A stretch of DNA of 64,000 nucleotides from Albirhodobacter sp048262715 (GCA_048262715.1 JBLXEV010000002.1:62001-126000); one strand, 5' to 3'. Shown: positions 8,710 through 18,058, counted from the stretch's first letter. Numbers and translations are program-made. The notes: generated by a model from the sequence alone, not told the origin.

Positions 8710-8743
8710 AATGCAAAAGCCCCCGCCGCGAGGGGCAGGGGCT
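8710..8743 (-). terminator. Intrinsic terminator after fba
   Basis: On the minus strand AGCCCCTGCC (8734-8743) pairs with GGCGGGGGCT (8718-8727), with one G-T wobble and a six-base loop, followed by TTTTGCAT. Confidence 0.8.
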
Positions 8744-8804
8744 TGCAACGTGATCGGGCGCGGGAGTCAAGGCGGAAACGCCGCCGCCAGCGCTTGAGAG
8801 GGGC

Positions 8805-9734
8805 TTAGGCCTTACCCTTGTAGATATCGACAAGCTTTTGCAGCATCGCCAGCGCATCCCCGCGCTCGCGCTGGAACGAGTTCCGGCCGATGATCGAGCC
8901 GTTTCCGCCGCCATCGCGGATCGCGCGCGCATCGTCATAAACCGCATCCGCGCCCTTCGCCGCACCGCCCGAGAAGACGATCAGGCGGCGACCTGCAAAC
9001 GAGGCGTCCACGCAATGTTTCACGCGGGCGGCCATATCTGCGATCTCGATTTTCTCGTCGTCATAGACTTTTTTGGCTTCCGGCAGCATCAGGTGATCGG
9101 TCGAGAGTTTGATCTTGATGATATGCGCGCCGAGCAGGGCGGCGATATGCGCGGCATAGGCCGCAACGTCGATGCCGGTCTCGCCTGCTTTGGTGATCGC
9201 CTCGCCGCGCGGGTAGGACCAGATCACGGTCGCAACGCCTTTCGCAGCGGCTTCCTTGCGCATCTCGACGATCTCTTCGAACATATCGAGCGCCATATCC
9301 GAACCCGGATAGATGGTGAAGCCGATGGCCGAGCACCCAAGGCGCAGCGCGTCATCCACCGAAGCCGTCACCGCTTGGTTCTTGCCCGAGGTCTCCGACA
9401 TCAGCGAGTTTGCCGAGTTGCACTTCAGGATCGTCGGGATCTGGCCCGCGAATGTGTCAGCGCCTGCCTCCAGCGAACCGAGCGGCGCGGCATATGCGTT
9501 CAGGCCGGCGTCGATTGCGAGTTGGTAGTGGTAGTGCGGATCATAGCCGACAGGGTTTTTCGCGAAGGAGCGCGCGGGGCCATGCTCGAAGCCTTGGTCC
9601 ACCGGAAGGATGATCATTTTGCCCGTCCCGCCGAGCTTACCCTCCATCATGATCCGGCACAGGTTGGCCTTCACGCCGGGCGTTTCGCCCTCATAGTTGG
9701 CAAGAATTTTCTGGACAGCTTTGGTCGCGCGCAT
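8805..9734 (-). CDS. Class I fructose-bisphosphate aldolase (FbaB/DhnA type)
   Basis: 309 residues from the ATG at 9734, preceded by GAGGAG; the open frame extends upstream to 9797 without a better start. It splits fructose-1,6-bisphosphate into the two triose phosphates. The sequence is of the archaeal/FbaB-DhnA class: IILPVDQGFEHGPARSFA near residue 40, and AHIIKIKLSTDHL holding the probable Schiff-base lysine. Such enzymes need no metal. It follows pgk at a distance of 338 bp and has its own terminator. A LacI-type operator-like site shared with eno lies about 70 bp upstream of the start. Confidence 0.93.
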   Translation of the reverse strand: MRATKAVQKILANYEGETPGVKANLCRIMMEGKLGGTGKMIILPVDQGFEHGPARSFAKNPVGYDPHYHYQLAIDAGLNAYAAPLGSLEAGADTFAGQIPTILKCNSANSLMSETSGKNQAVTASVDDALRLGCSAIGFTIYPGSDMALDMFEEIVEMRKEAAAKGVATVIWSYPRGEAITKAGETGIDVAAYAAHIAALLGAHIIKIKLSTDHLMLPEAKKVYDDEKIEIADMAARVKHCVDASFAGRRLIVFSGGAAKGADAVYDDARAIRDGGGNGSIIGRNSFQRERGDALAMLQKLVDIYKGKA

Positions 9735-10072
9735 AGGGGTCTCCTCAAGCGAATGGCGGTTGAGGAGAGGCATAAGTGGGCCGGTGTAAACGCGCAATCC
9801 GTGGTTGCGCTAACATATTAGCATCACGACAAAATTCTCCGATCAGCGCAGATTTTTGGTTCAAAAAACGGCAAAAACCCGCCCGAAATCGTCTTTCACA
9901 TTCGTCTATCAAATTGAGTAATTGGGGTGGCTGAGCCGATCCATTCTTAATGCGCGCACGGCACAATGAGATTCGCGGCGCGAGGGCGGGGCAGGCGCAC
10001 AAGTGCGGCGCGCAGAAAACAAAACGGGGCGCCGAAGCCCCCCGTTTGCAGTCTTGTCGATCGTGGCGGGCG
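9735..10072 (-). promoter_or_regulatory. fba upstream region with CceR-like (LacI-type) operator candidate
   Basis: This gap holds the pgk terminator (10022-10047) and the fba control region. At 9803-9816 the minus strand reads TGTTAGCGCAACCA, which differs at one position from TGTTAGCGCAATCA upstream of eno. It overlaps a second inverted repeat GCTAA-CATA-TTAGC (9809-9822). LacI-family operators are CG-centred like this. CceR is a LacI-family regulator known to control central carbon genes in Rhodobacter sphaeroides; assigning this site to CceR is inference. Confidence 0.45.
10011..10047 (-). terminator. Intrinsic terminator after pgk
   Basis: On the minus strand AAACGGGG (10040-10047) pairs with CCCCGTTT (10022-10029), with a short inner GC pair and a TTCG tetraloop, then TTGTTTTC. 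Confidence 0.82.
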
Positions 10073-11263
10073 TTAGCCCATCAGGGCCGCGACACCGGGA
10101 AGTTCTTTGCCTTCCATCCACTCCAGGAACGCGCCGCCAGCGGTGGAGATATAGGTGAAGTCCTTCGCCGCATTCGCCTTGTTCAGCGCAGCCACCGTAT
10201 CGCCGCCCCCCGCGACCGAGATCAGCTTGCCCTCACGGGTCAGCTCTGCTGCGCGCGCCGCAGCCGCATTCGTCGCAATATCAAAGGGCTCGATCTCGAA
10301 CGCGCCGAGCGGGCCATTCCAGATCAGCGTTTTGGAGGCCTCAAAGATCTTCGAGACCTGCGCCACCGAGTCAGGGCCCGCATCCAAAATCATCGCATCC
10401 GATGGGCAGGCATCGGCGGCGACGACCTCGGAGGCAGCCCCCGCTTTGAACTCCCGCGCGACAACCACATCGACCGGCAGAATGATATGGCAGCCGCTGT
10501 CTTTGGCCTTCGCGAAGATCTCGCGCGCGGTATCCGCCATGTCATGCTCGGCCAGCGATTTGCCGACGTCGATGCCCTGCGCGACGAGGAAGGTGTTCGC
10601 CATCCCGCCGCCGATCACCAGATTGTCGACCTTGGTGACGAGATTGCCCAGCAGCTCCAATTTGGTGGAGACTTTCGCGCCGCCAACGACAGCCGTCACG
10701 GGCCGCTCCGGCGCGCCAAGGGCCGCTTCCAGCGCTTTGAGCTCCGCCGCCATCAGGCGCCCCGCGCAGGCGGGCAGGATCTCGGCGATGCCGACCGTCG
10801 AGGCATGGGCGCGGTGCGCCGCCGAGAAGGCGTCATTCACATAAACTTCGCCAAGCGCCGCCATGGCTGCGGCCAGTTCGCGATCATTCTTTTCCTCGCC
10901 CGCGTGGAAACGGGTGTTCTCCAGCAGCAGAACCTCGCCCTTTTGCAGCCCTGCTACGGCAGTTTTCGCGGGGCCGCCGATGCAATTGCTGGCGAATTTC
11001 ACCGGAAGCCCCAGCGCGGCTTGGAGTGTCGGCACCAACGCCTCCAGCGACATCTCCGGTACAACTTGGCCCTTGGGCCGCCCGAAATGCGCCAGCAAAA
11101 CCGGCTTGCCGCCCGCCGCGACAATATCTTTCACCGTGGGCACGATTTTTTGAATGCGCGTGTCATCCGTCACCCGTCCGCCTTCCAGCGGCACGTTGAT
11201 ATCGACCCGAACCAAAACAACCTTGCCGTCCAGATCCATATCGTCGAGCGTTTTCCAAGCCAT
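10073..11263 (-). CDS. pgk: Phosphoglycerate kinase
   Basis: 396 residues, the usual length, from the ATG at 11263. It makes ATP from 1,3-bisphosphoglycerate and ADP. The N-terminus has the signature KVVLVRVDINVPLEGG, and PVLLAHFGRPKG follows at about residue 60. VVGGAKVSTKLELLGNL in the middle and the C-terminal GGGDTVAALNKA nucleotide loop complete the fold. An in-frame extension to 11326 lacks conserved residues. It heads the minus-strand run pgk, fba, ftsB, pdhABC, though terminators separate the units. Confidence 0.97.
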   Translation of the reverse strand: MAWKTLDDMDLDGKVVLVRVDINVPLEGGRVTDDTRIQKIVPTVKDIVAAGGKPVLLAHFGRPKGQVVPEMSLEALVPTLQAALGLPVKFASNCIGGPAKTAVAGLQKGEVLLLENTRFHAGEEKNDRELAAAMAALGEVYVNDAFSAAHRAHASTVGIAEILPACAGRLMAAELKALEAALGAPERPVTAVVGGAKVSTKLELLGNLVTKVDNLVIGGGMANTFLVAQGIDVGKSLAEHDMADTAREIFAKAKDSGCHIILPVDVVVAREFKAGAASEVVAADACPSDAMILDAGPDSVAQVSKIFEASKTLIWNGPLGAFEIEPFDIATNAAAARAAELTREGKLISVAGGGDTVAALNKANAAKDFTYISTAGGAFLEWMEGKELPGVAALMG

Positions 11264-11540
11264 GTCGCGAGCCCCCAAAGGTAAATGCGTTCCCCCGCTT
11301 TTCTCGCGTCTGCGCGCTGCCGTCAACTGAGCGTGATCGCGGGAGGGGGATCTGTGCCATCCCGATCCCTTCCGATTGGCGCAGGGGACTTGGCCTGTAA
11401 AAGGCGCGTGAACACGGCGCGCAAACGCCTCCGCGCTCCGTCCTGCACGCGCGGACTTGATCGCAGCGCCTCCGGCTTTCCTCTTGTCTCGTCGCGCCCC
11501 CCCGCATAGGTTCCGTGGGAATTATCGCAGGAGGCGCCAG

Positions 11541-12047
11541 ATGGCCGATATCAAAGATCCCGAAAACACCATTATCATCGAGCTGAAAGACGGCAATGTC
11601 GTCATCGAACTGCTCCCCGATGTGGCCCCCAAGCATGTTGAGCGGATGAAAACCCTCGCGCGCGCAGGCGCTTATGACAATGTCGCGTTCCACCGCGTCA
11701 TCGAGGGCTTCATGGCACAGACGGGCGATGTGAAATTCGCCAATATGGAAAAAGACTATACACCGGCACGTGCTGGCATGGGCGGTTCGGATCTCGACGA
11801 TCTTCCGGCTGAATTCTCCAAAGTCCCGCATGCGCGTGGCTCGATCGGGGCCGCACGCTCCGCCAGCCCGAACTCCGCCAACTCGCAATTCTTCATCAAC
11901 TTCGGCGACAACGCCTTCCTGAACGGCCAATACACCGTTTACGGCCAAGTCATTGAAGGCATGGAACATGTTGACAAAATCGCCCGTGGCGAGCCGCCGC
12001 GGAACCCGGATCGGATGATCTCGGTGAAGGTTGCCGCTGATGCGTAA
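11541..12047 (+). CDS. ppiB: Cytosolic peptidyl-prolyl cis-trans isomerase (cyclophilin)
   Basis: 168 residues from the ATG at 11541 with CAGGAGG at 11528-11534. The cyclophilin domain covers nearly the whole protein: NVVIELLPDVAPKHVERMK, then the active-site FHRVIEGFMAQTGD and SANSQFFINFGD. It has no signal peptide, so it acts in the cytoplasm. It overlaps the following cyclophilin gene by 8 bp; the two are clearly sister genes of different cellular location. Confidence 0.95.
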   Translation: MADIKDPENTIIIELKDGNVVIELLPDVAPKHVERMKTLARAGAYDNVAFHRVIEGFMAQTGDVKFANMEKDYTPARAGMGGSDLDDLPAEFSKVPHARGSIGAARSASPNSANSQFFINFGDNAFLNGQYTVYGQVIEGMEHVDKIARGEPPRNPDRMISVKVAADA

Positions 12048-12621
12048 TCTGATCGCAGCAGGCCTGATCGGCGTGTTTGCGGCCACGGGCGCATTTGCCG
12101 AAGGCGACGGGATCCCTGACGGCCCCGGCCCGAATCTCGCGCTGGAAGTGGCGGGCACCGTTTCGGGCAAGATCGTGATCGATCTTCTGCCCGATGTGGC
12201 GCCCAAACACGTGGCGCAGATCACCGAGCTGGCCGGTGAAGGCGCCTATGACAATGTGGTGTTCCACCGCGTCATCGACGGCTTCATGGCGCAGACGGGC
12301 GATGTGCAATTCGGCAAGAAGGGTGGCGACACCTCGATGGCAGGGATGGGCGGCTCCGAGCTGCCGGATCTGCCGGCTGAGTTCTCGAACCGCTCCTTCG
12401 CGCGCGGCATGGTGGGCATGGCCCGCTCCGCTTCGCCGAATTCCGCCAACTCGCAATTCTTCATCATGTTCGCCGACGCGCCCCATCTTGACGGGCAATA
12501 TACCATCGTTGGCCATGTGATTGAGGGGATGGAGATCGTGGATACGCTGAAAAAAGGCGACCCGCGCGCCAATGGCAGCGTGAGCGACCCTGATTACATC
12601 GTCTCGGCCACGGTTGAGTGA
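12040..12621 (+). CDS. Periplasmic peptidyl-prolyl cis-trans isomerase (cyclophilin)
   Basis: 193 residues from the ATG at 12040, inside the end of ppiB; the coupled start gives a clean Sec signal peptide (MRNLIAAGLIGVFAATGAFA, cleavage after AFA). The mature part repeats the ppiB sequence closely (LLPDVAPKHVAQITEL, FHRVIDGFMAQTGD, SANSQFFIMFAD). It probably assists folding of exported proteins. Tandem cytosolic and exported cyclophilins like this arise by duplication, and short DNA stretches in the active-site region are still nearly identical between the two. Confidence 0.93.
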   Translation: MRNLIAAGLIGVFAATGAFAEGDGIPDGPGPNLALEVAGTVSGKIVIDLLPDVAPKHVAQITELAGEGAYDNVVFHRVIDGFMAQTGDVQFGKKGGDTSMAGMGGSELPDLPAEFSNRSFARGMVGMARSASPNSANSQFFIMFADAPHLDGQYTIVGHVIEGMEIVDTLKKGDPRANGSVSDPDYIVSATVE

Positions 12622-12661
12622 GGGGCGTCGAATAATCGGCGCAGCGTGATGGAATTAGCGC

Positions 12662-12683
12662 GGCGCGGAGAGATCTCCGCGCC
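12662..12683 (+). terminator. Perfect hairpin after the cyclophilin genes
   Basis: GGCGCGGAG (12662-12670) pairs perfectly with CTCCGCGCC (12675-12683) around AGAT. No T-run follows directly, so it may terminate weakly or act as an mRNA 3' stabiliser. Confidence 0.5.
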
Positions 12684-12715
12684 ACGCCCTTGGCGGGATT
12701 TTGCATCTCTCCAAA

Positions 12716-12748
12716 CCTCCCTGCAGGATATTTTTAGCAACCGAAATG
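12716..12748 (+). repeat. Copy A of the GGATATTT intergenic repeat family
   Basis: CCTCCCTGCAGGATATTTTTAG followed by CAACCGAAATGGG resembles copies at 16039, 18100, 22922 and 47200. It lies between the cyclophilin hairpin and the LysE-family gene. Confidence 0.6.
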
Positions 12749-12786
12749 GGATTATGCGGTGGCCTGACGCCCGCATGTGAGGCTGT

Positions 12787-13422
12787 ATGACCGCGATTTC
12801 TCCCTATCTGACCTATGTGACGGCACTGGCGATTGCGGCGGTGATTCCGGGGCCGGGGGTGGCCGCGCTGATCGGGCAGGCGCTGGGGCGCGGGCTGCGC
12901 GCGGCGCTGATGTTCCTGATCGGGATCACGCTGGGCGATGTGGCCTATCTCACCATCGCGGTGCTGGGGTTGAGCGCGCTGACGACCCTGTTCGCGGGCG
13001 CGCTGGTGGTGATCAAACTCGCGGGCGGCGCTTATCTTTTATATCTGGGCACGGTGTTTTGGCGCAGCAAAGCGGGGCTGACGCGGGTGCAGAGCGCAAA
13101 GCCTGCATCGGACGCGAAAACGCTCACGGCGGGCTTTGCCTTGACGCTCGGAAATCCGAAAACCATCGTATTCTACCTCGCGCTGTTGCCCGCTGTGATG
13201 GATCTGGATCAGGTGAGCGCGGGGCAATGGGCGGGGATGGCGGTGCTGACGGTTCTGGTGTTGCTGGTCACGCTTGCGCCCTATGCGATCCTTGCGAACC
13301 GTGCGCGCAAAGCGCTGACAGATCCGCGTGCGCTGCACCGTCTCAATCGTGCGGCGGCCTTGGTGATTGGCGGCGCGGGGGCGGTGATCTTGGTGCAAGC
13401 GATGCAAGCTGTGATTGGATGA
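12787..13422 (+). CDS. LysE/RhtB-family amino-acid exporter
   Basis: 211 residues with about six hydrophobic segments. The family signature AAVIPGPGVAALIGQALGRG lies near the N-terminus, and GGAYLLYLGTVFWRS and TLGNPKTIVFYLALLP follow. These match the RhtB branch, inner-membrane proteins that export amino acids such as homoserine, threonine or leucine. The actual substrate cannot be read from sequence. The ATG at 12787 has GAGG 5 bp upstream. It stands alone on the plus strand, convergent with tyrS. Confidence 0.9.
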   Translation: MTAISPYLTYVTALAIAAVIPGPGVAALIGQALGRGLRAALMFLIGITLGDVAYLTIAVLGLSALTTLFAGALVVIKLAGGAYLLYLGTVFWRSKAGLTRVQSAKPASDAKTLTAGFALTLGNPKTIVFYLALLPAVMDLDQVSAGQWAGMAVLTVLVLLVTLAPYAILANRARKALTDPRALHRLNRAAALVIGGAGAVILVQAMQAVIG

Positions 13423-13451
13423 GGATTGCGGCGTAAGTCTCTGCCAATAAA

Positions 13452-13480
13452 ATGAAAACGCGGAAGGTTACCCTCCCGCG
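13452..13480 (-). terminator. Intrinsic terminator after tyrS
   Basis: On the minus strand CGCGGGAGG (13472-13480) pairs with CCTTCCGCG (13459-13467), one wobble, loop GTAA, followed by TTTTCATTTTATT. It may also serve the convergent exporter gene. Confidence 0.85.
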
Positions 13481-13507
13481 CTTCACAAGTCTCAGCTTTA
13501 ACTGGCC

Positions 13508-14758
13508 TTAGCCGATCACCACCAGCGCATGGCGTTTTTTGCCCGCTGTCAGCTTCACCGGCTCTGCTAGATCCGCCGCGCTGAACATCTGGCCTGCATC
13601 GGTGGAGATCTCGTCATTCACCTTCGCGCCGCCCTCGGCAATCAGCCGTTTCGCGTCCTTGCCGGTTTTCGCCAGACCCGAGCGCACGATAAGCTGCGCG
13701 AGCGAGATCCCGTCGCCCAGCTCATCAGCCGACAGCGAAAGCGTCGGCAGATCATCACCCACGCCGCCCTTCTCGAAGACTTCGCGGGCCGTGGCCTCTG
13801 CCGCCTCCGCCGCCTCGCGGCCATGCAGCAATGCGGTGACCTCATTGGCGAGGATCACCTTCGCGCCGTTGATCTCGGAGCCTTCCAGCTTGCCCAGACG
13901 CTCGCATTCCTCAACAGGCAGCTCGGTGTAGAGCTTGAGGAACCGCCCCACATCGGCATCGGTCGTGTTGCGCCAGAACTGCCAGAACTCGTAGGAGGAC
14001 AGCATATCACCATTGAGCCAGATCGCGCCGCCTTGCGATTTGCCCATCTTGCGGCCATCCGAAGTGGTCAGCAAAGGCGAGGTCAGCCCGTAGATCTCGT
14101 GATCCAGAACGCGGCGCGTCAGATCAATCCCGTTGATGATATTGCCCCATTGATCCGAGCCGCCCATCTGCAGCAAGCAGCCATAGCGGCGGTTCAACTC
14201 AAGGAAGTCATAGGCCTGCAAAATCATATAGTTGAATTCGAGGAAGGAGAGCGATTGCTCCCGATCCAGCCGCGATTTCACGCTCTCGAATGACAGCATC
14301 CGGTTGACCGAGAAATGCCGCCCGATATCGCGCAGGAACTCGAGGTAATTCAGATTATCGAGCCATTCGGCGTTGTTGAGCATCACCGCATCGGTTTTGC
14401 CCTCGCCGTAGCTGAGGTAGCGCGCAAAAACTTTGCCCATGCCGTCGATATTCGCGCCGATCTGATCCGTGGTCAGCAACGGGCGTTCATCCGCGCGGAA
14501 CGACGGATCGCCGACCTTGGTCGTGCCGCCGCCCATCAGGGTGATTGGCTTATGGCCAGTTTTTTGCAGCCAGCGCAGCATCATGATGTTGAGCAAATGC
14601 CCGACATGCAGCGACGAGGCCGTTGCATCATAGCCGATATAGGTCGGAACAACGCCTTTGACCAAAGCCTCGTCCAAGCCCTGATAATCGGTGCAATCGG
14701 CCAAAAAGCCGCGCTCCATCATGACGCGCATAAACTCTGATTTGGGGTGGTAGGTCAT
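13508..14758 (-). CDS. tyrS: Tyrosyl-tRNA synthetase
   Basis: 416 residues from the ATG at 14758. It charges tRNA-Tyr. The class I signature HIGH appears as HVGH (residues about 45-48), and KMSKS as KMGKS near residue 235. The C-terminal S4 RNA-binding domain (AQLIVRSGLAKTGKDAKRLI, then KVND) completes the bacterial TyrS layout. The open frame runs on to 14995 without conserved sequence. It is divergent from anmK with only 62 bp between the starts, so the two promoters overlap in a small space. Confidence 0.97.
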   Translation of the reverse strand: MTYHPKSEFMRVMMERGFLADCTDYQGLDEALVKGVVPTYIGYDATASSLHVGHLLNIMMLRWLQKTGHKPITLMGGGTTKVGDPSFRADERPLLTTDQIGANIDGMGKVFARYLSYGEGKTDAVMLNNAEWLDNLNYLEFLRDIGRHFSVNRMLSFESVKSRLDREQSLSFLEFNYMILQAYDFLELNRRYGCLLQMGGSDQWGNIINGIDLTRRVLDHEIYGLTSPLLTTSDGRKMGKSQGGAIWLNGDMLSSYEFWQFWRNTTDADVGRFLKLYTELPVEECERLGKLEGSEINGAKVILANEVTALLHGREAAEAAEATAREVFEKGGVGDDLPTLSLSADELGDGISLAQLIVRSGLAKTGKDAKRLIAEGGAKVNDEISTDAGQMFSAADLAEPVKLTAGKKRHALVVIG

Positions 14759-14820
14759 CGTGCTTGTCCCTCTCTTGCGCGCATGTCTATATCGGTCTGA
14801 CAAGCGAAGGGAAAGCGAAG

Positions 14821-15993
14821 ATGCACCGCGATGACAGCGCAAGGGCCGGCGCAAAGACCGGCGCAAACAGCGGGCCCGTCTGGGCCTTGGGCACGATGTC
14901 AGGCACCTCGCTCGATGGGGTGGATGCGGCGTTCCTGCTGTCGGATGGAATCGGCATCGAGGCTTTCGGGCCGTATAGCTACCGCAGCTACACAAAACCC
15001 GAGCGGGACATGATCCGCGCAGCCCTTGGCCAATGGCCCGAAGGCCCCGCTGTGCCAGCCGCCGCCGAGGTGGTTGAGGCCGCCCATGCCGAGCTGCTGG
15101 GGCCGATGCTCAAAGCGCACCCCGATTGCGCGCCCGAGGATCTGTTGATCGGGTTCCACGGCCAGACCCTCGCCCATGCGCCGCGCAGCCACGGCACCCA
15201 TCAGGCGGGCGATGGTCGCGTGCTGGCCGAATATCTGAACCGCACCGTAATCTGGGATTTCCGCAGTGCCGATGTGCGCTTGGGCGGGCAGGGCGCACCC
15301 TTGGCCCCGTTCTTCCATTTCGCCTGCGCGAGATGGGCGGGGCTGAAGGCGCCCGTCGCGATCCTCAATCTCGGCGGCGTCGGCAATGTCACATGGGTCG
15401 ATCCGCGCCTGCCCAAGCCCGAGGCGACAGGCGCTGTGCTGGCGTTCGACACTGGCCCCGCCAATGCGCCGATCAATGATCTGATGCGCGCGCGTTTGGG
15501 CGAGGAGGTGGATGAGGGCGGCGCTCTGGCGGCAAAGGGCATGGTTGACGAGACCATCGTCGAGCGGTTCCTCGCGCAGAATTTCTTCTTCAAGATTCCG
15601 CCGAAGTCTTTGGACCGGAACGATTTCAACGATCTTCTCGTCGATGTCGTCAGCCTCAATGATGCTGACGCCTGCGCCACGCTCACCGCCTGCGTCGCGG
15701 CCTCGGTCGCGCGCGGGATGGAGCATTTCCCCGATCCGGTCTCCGCGATCTATGTCACGGGCGGCGGGCGACATAATGCAACCTTGATGGCGATGCTGGC
15801 CGAGCGCACCGGCTGCGCGGTGCAGCCCGTTGAGGAGATCGGCCTGAATGGCGATATGCTGGAGGCGCAGGCCTTCGCCTATCTCGCAATCCGCGTTGCG
15901 CGCGGCCTGCCGACCTCGGGGCCGATGACAACGGGCGTCTCCGCCAATGTTGGCGGCGGGCAGATCGCGCATCCCGGGGCGGTGCAGGCCTAG
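14821..15993 (+). CDS. anmK: Anhydro-N-acetylmuramic acid kinase
   Basis: 390 residues from the ATG at 14821; an in-frame start at 14764 is less likely because AAGGGAAAG lies just before 14821. It phosphorylates and opens 1,6-anhydro-MurNAc during recycling of the cell wall. Signatures are ALGTMSGTSLDGVDAAFL (phosphate loop), IGFHGQTLAH, LNLGGVGNVTW and FDTGPANAPIND, and YVTGGGRHNATLM near the C-terminus. The divergent arrangement with tyrS is common in related genomes and does not imply shared function. Confidence 0.96.
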   Translation: MHRDDSARAGAKTGANSGPVWALGTMSGTSLDGVDAAFLLSDGIGIEAFGPYSYRSYTKPERDMIRAALGQWPEGPAVPAAAEVVEAAHAELLGPMLKAHPDCAPEDLLIGFHGQTLAHAPRSHGTHQAGDGRVLAEYLNRTVIWDFRSADVRLGGQGAPLAPFFHFACARWAGLKAPVAILNLGGVGNVTWVDPRLPKPEATGAVLAFDTGPANAPINDLMRARLGEEVDEGGALAAKGMVDETIVERFLAQNFFFKIPPKSLDRNDFNDLLVDVVSLNDADACATLTACVAASVARGMEHFPDPVSAIYVTGGGRHNATLMAMLAERTGCAVQPVEEIGLNGDMLEAQAFAYLAIRVARGLPTSGPMTTGVSANVGGGQIAHPGAVQA

Positions 15994-16038
15994 CGGCGGC
16001 GAAGGGGCGGCAGGGGCGCGCAAAGCGGCAGATCGCGT

Positions 16039-16072
16039 GGCCTCCGGCGGGGATATTTGAACTCTGTGGAAA
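16039..16072 (+). repeat. Copy B of the GGATATTT intergenic repeat family
   Basis: GGCCTCCGGCGGGGATATTT (16039-16058) is followed by GAACTCTGTGGAAAC. It is nearly the same as copy D (22922) and the reverse complement of the left arm at 47098-47116. It sits between anmK and the ABC-F gene. Confidence 0.7.
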
Positions 16073-16168
16073 CGCACAGGCGCAGATCCGCCAGAATTCT
16101 TGCGGATTTTGCGCCGCAGTGCCGCAAGAGCCGTTGACGGGCGGACAAAGGCAGGGCAGGGAGTGGCC

Positions 16169-18025
16169 ATGCTTAAAATCCATGATCTCAGCTATTCGAT
16201 TGAAGGTAGGCCGCTCTTCGAGAACGCCTCCGCCACCATCCCAACCGGCCATAAGGTCGGGCTTGTGGGTCCGAACGGCGCGGGGAAAACCACGCTGTTC
16301 AAGATCATCCGCGGGGAGATCGCCAATGAGGGCGGTGCCATCGAGATGGCGGCACGCGCCCGCATCGGCGGTGTGGCGCAGGAGGTTCCCTCCTCGGGCA
16401 CATCGCTGATTGATACGGTGCTGGAGGCCGATGTCGAGCGCGCCAAATTGATGGCCGAATCCGTCACCGCGACCGATCCGATCCGCATTGGCGAGATCCA
16501 TGCGCGGCTCACCGATATCGATGCGTGGTCGGCCGAAGGCCGCGCGGCCTCGATCCTCAAGGGCCTCGGGTTTGACGCGGAGGCGCAGCAGCGCCCCTGT
16601 TCGGATTACTCGGGCGGTTGGCGGATGCGGGTGGCGCTGGCAGGCGTGCTGTTTGCGCAGCCCGATGTTTTGCTCCTCGACGAGCCGACCAACTACCTCG
16701 ATCTGGAAGGCGCGCTTTGGCTGGAGCAATATCTCGCCAAATATCCGCATACCGTGATCATCATTTCGCACGATCGCGGGCTCTTGAACCGCGCCGTCGG
16801 CTCGATCCTGCATGTCGACCAGCGCAAGCTGACGCTCTACACTGGCACCTATGATCAATTCGCCCGCGCCCGCGCCGAACAGCGCGCCGTGCAGATTGCG
16901 GAAGCCAAGAAACAAGACGCGCGGCGGGCGCATCTGCAAAGCTTCGTGGATCGCTTCAAGGCGAAAGCCTCGAAAGCCGCCCAAGCGCAGGCTCGCGTGA
17001 AGATGCTCGAGAAGATGGAAACCATCACCCCGCCGGAAGAGGCGAAGGGCTATGTGTTCTCCTTCCCGAATCCCGAAGAACTCTCGCCGCCGATCATCAA
17101 TATCGAGGGCGCCTCGGTGGGCTATGACGGCAAGCCGATCCTGCGCCATCTTGATCTGCGGATCGACCAAGACGACCGGATCGCGCTGCTGGGCCGTAAT
17201 GGCGAGGGCAAATCGACGCTCTCGAAATTCCTTGCGGGCAAGTTGGAAGCGATGGGCGGCAAGATCACCCGCTCGTCGAAACTGCGTGTCGGCTATTTCG
17301 CGCAGCACCAAGTCGATGAGCTGCAACTCGATGAGACGCCGATCCAGCATATTCAGGCGATCTATCCTAACGAGGCCCCGCCGCGGATCCGTGCGCGGTT
17401 GGCGGGCTTTGGGCTGGGAGTCGATCAGGCCGATACCAAAGTGGGCCGCCTCTCGGGCGGGCAAAAGGCGCGGCTGTCCTTGATGCTGGCCACCACCCAT
17501 GCGCCGCATATCTTGATCCTTGACGAGCCGACCAACCACCTCGACATCGAGAGCCGCGAGGCGCTTGTCGAGGCGCTCAACTCCTATTCCGGTGCGGTGA
17601 TTCTGGTCTCGCATGATATGCACCTCCTCAGCCTCGTCGCGGATCGTCTGTGGCTGGTGAAGGGCGGGGCGGTCACGCCTTATACCGAAGACTTGGAGGC
17701 CTATCGCAAGGAACTCCTCGCGGGGGATCCGGCGGATAAGGCCAAGGCGCCGAAACCTGAGAAGCCGAAAGCCGCCAAGCCACCGCGCGACGAAATGCAA
17801 GCGCTGCGCAATGAGGCGCGCAAATCGGAAGAACGGGTGACCAAGCTGACAGATATGATCGGCAAGCTCGATAAGATCCTCGCGGATCAATCGCTCTACC
17901 TGCCAGGACGCGCGCAAGAGGCGCAGAAATGGCAGCTCAAGCATTCCGAGGCGACCCACGCCCTGACCCGCGCGGAAACGCTCTGGGTTGAGGCTTTGGA
18001 AAAGCTGGAAAAAGCCAGCAAGTAA
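16169..18025 (+). CDS. ABC-F family ATPase (YheS/Uup-like)
   Basis: 618 residues with two ABC domains and no membrane segments, the ABC-F layout of ribosome-associated ATPases. Domain 1 has GPNGAGKTT, signature YSGGWRMRVAL and LLLDEPTNYLD. A helical linker rich in Lys/Ala (residues about 235-285) follows. Domain 2 has GRNGEGKST, signature LSGGQKARLSL and LILDEPTNHLD. The C-terminus is a Lys/Pro linker plus coiled coil (MQALRNEARKSEERVTKLTDMI). The ATG at 16169 has GGGAG upstream. Translation-factor activity is family knowledge; it lacks obvious resistance-factor features. Confidence 0.93.
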   Translation: MLKIHDLSYSIEGRPLFENASATIPTGHKVGLVGPNGAGKTTLFKIIRGEIANEGGAIEMAARARIGGVAQEVPSSGTSLIDTVLEADVERAKLMAESVTATDPIRIGEIHARLTDIDAWSAEGRAASILKGLGFDAEAQQRPCSDYSGGWRMRVALAGVLFAQPDVLLLDEPTNYLDLEGALWLEQYLAKYPHTVIIISHDRGLLNRAVGSILHVDQRKLTLYTGTYDQFARARAEQRAVQIAEAKKQDARRAHLQSFVDRFKAKASKAAQAQARVKMLEKMETITPPEEAKGYVFSFPNPEELSPPIINIEGASVGYDGKPILRHLDLRIDQDDRIALLGRNGEGKSTLSKFLAGKLEAMGGKITRSSKLRVGYFAQHQVDELQLDETPIQHIQAIYPNEAPPRIRARLAGFGLGVDQADTKVGRLSGGQKARLSLMLATTHAPHILILDEPTNHLDIESREALVEALNSYSGAVILVSHDMHLLSLVADRLWLVKGGAVTPYTEDLEAYRKELLAGDPADKAKAPKPEKPKAAKPPRDEMQALRNEARKSEERVTKLTDMIGKLDKILADQSLYLPGRAQEAQKWQLKHSEATHALTRAETLWVEALEKLEKASK

Positions 18026-18058
18026 ACCGCGCCTTTTTGCAAAGGCTCGCCCCTGCGG

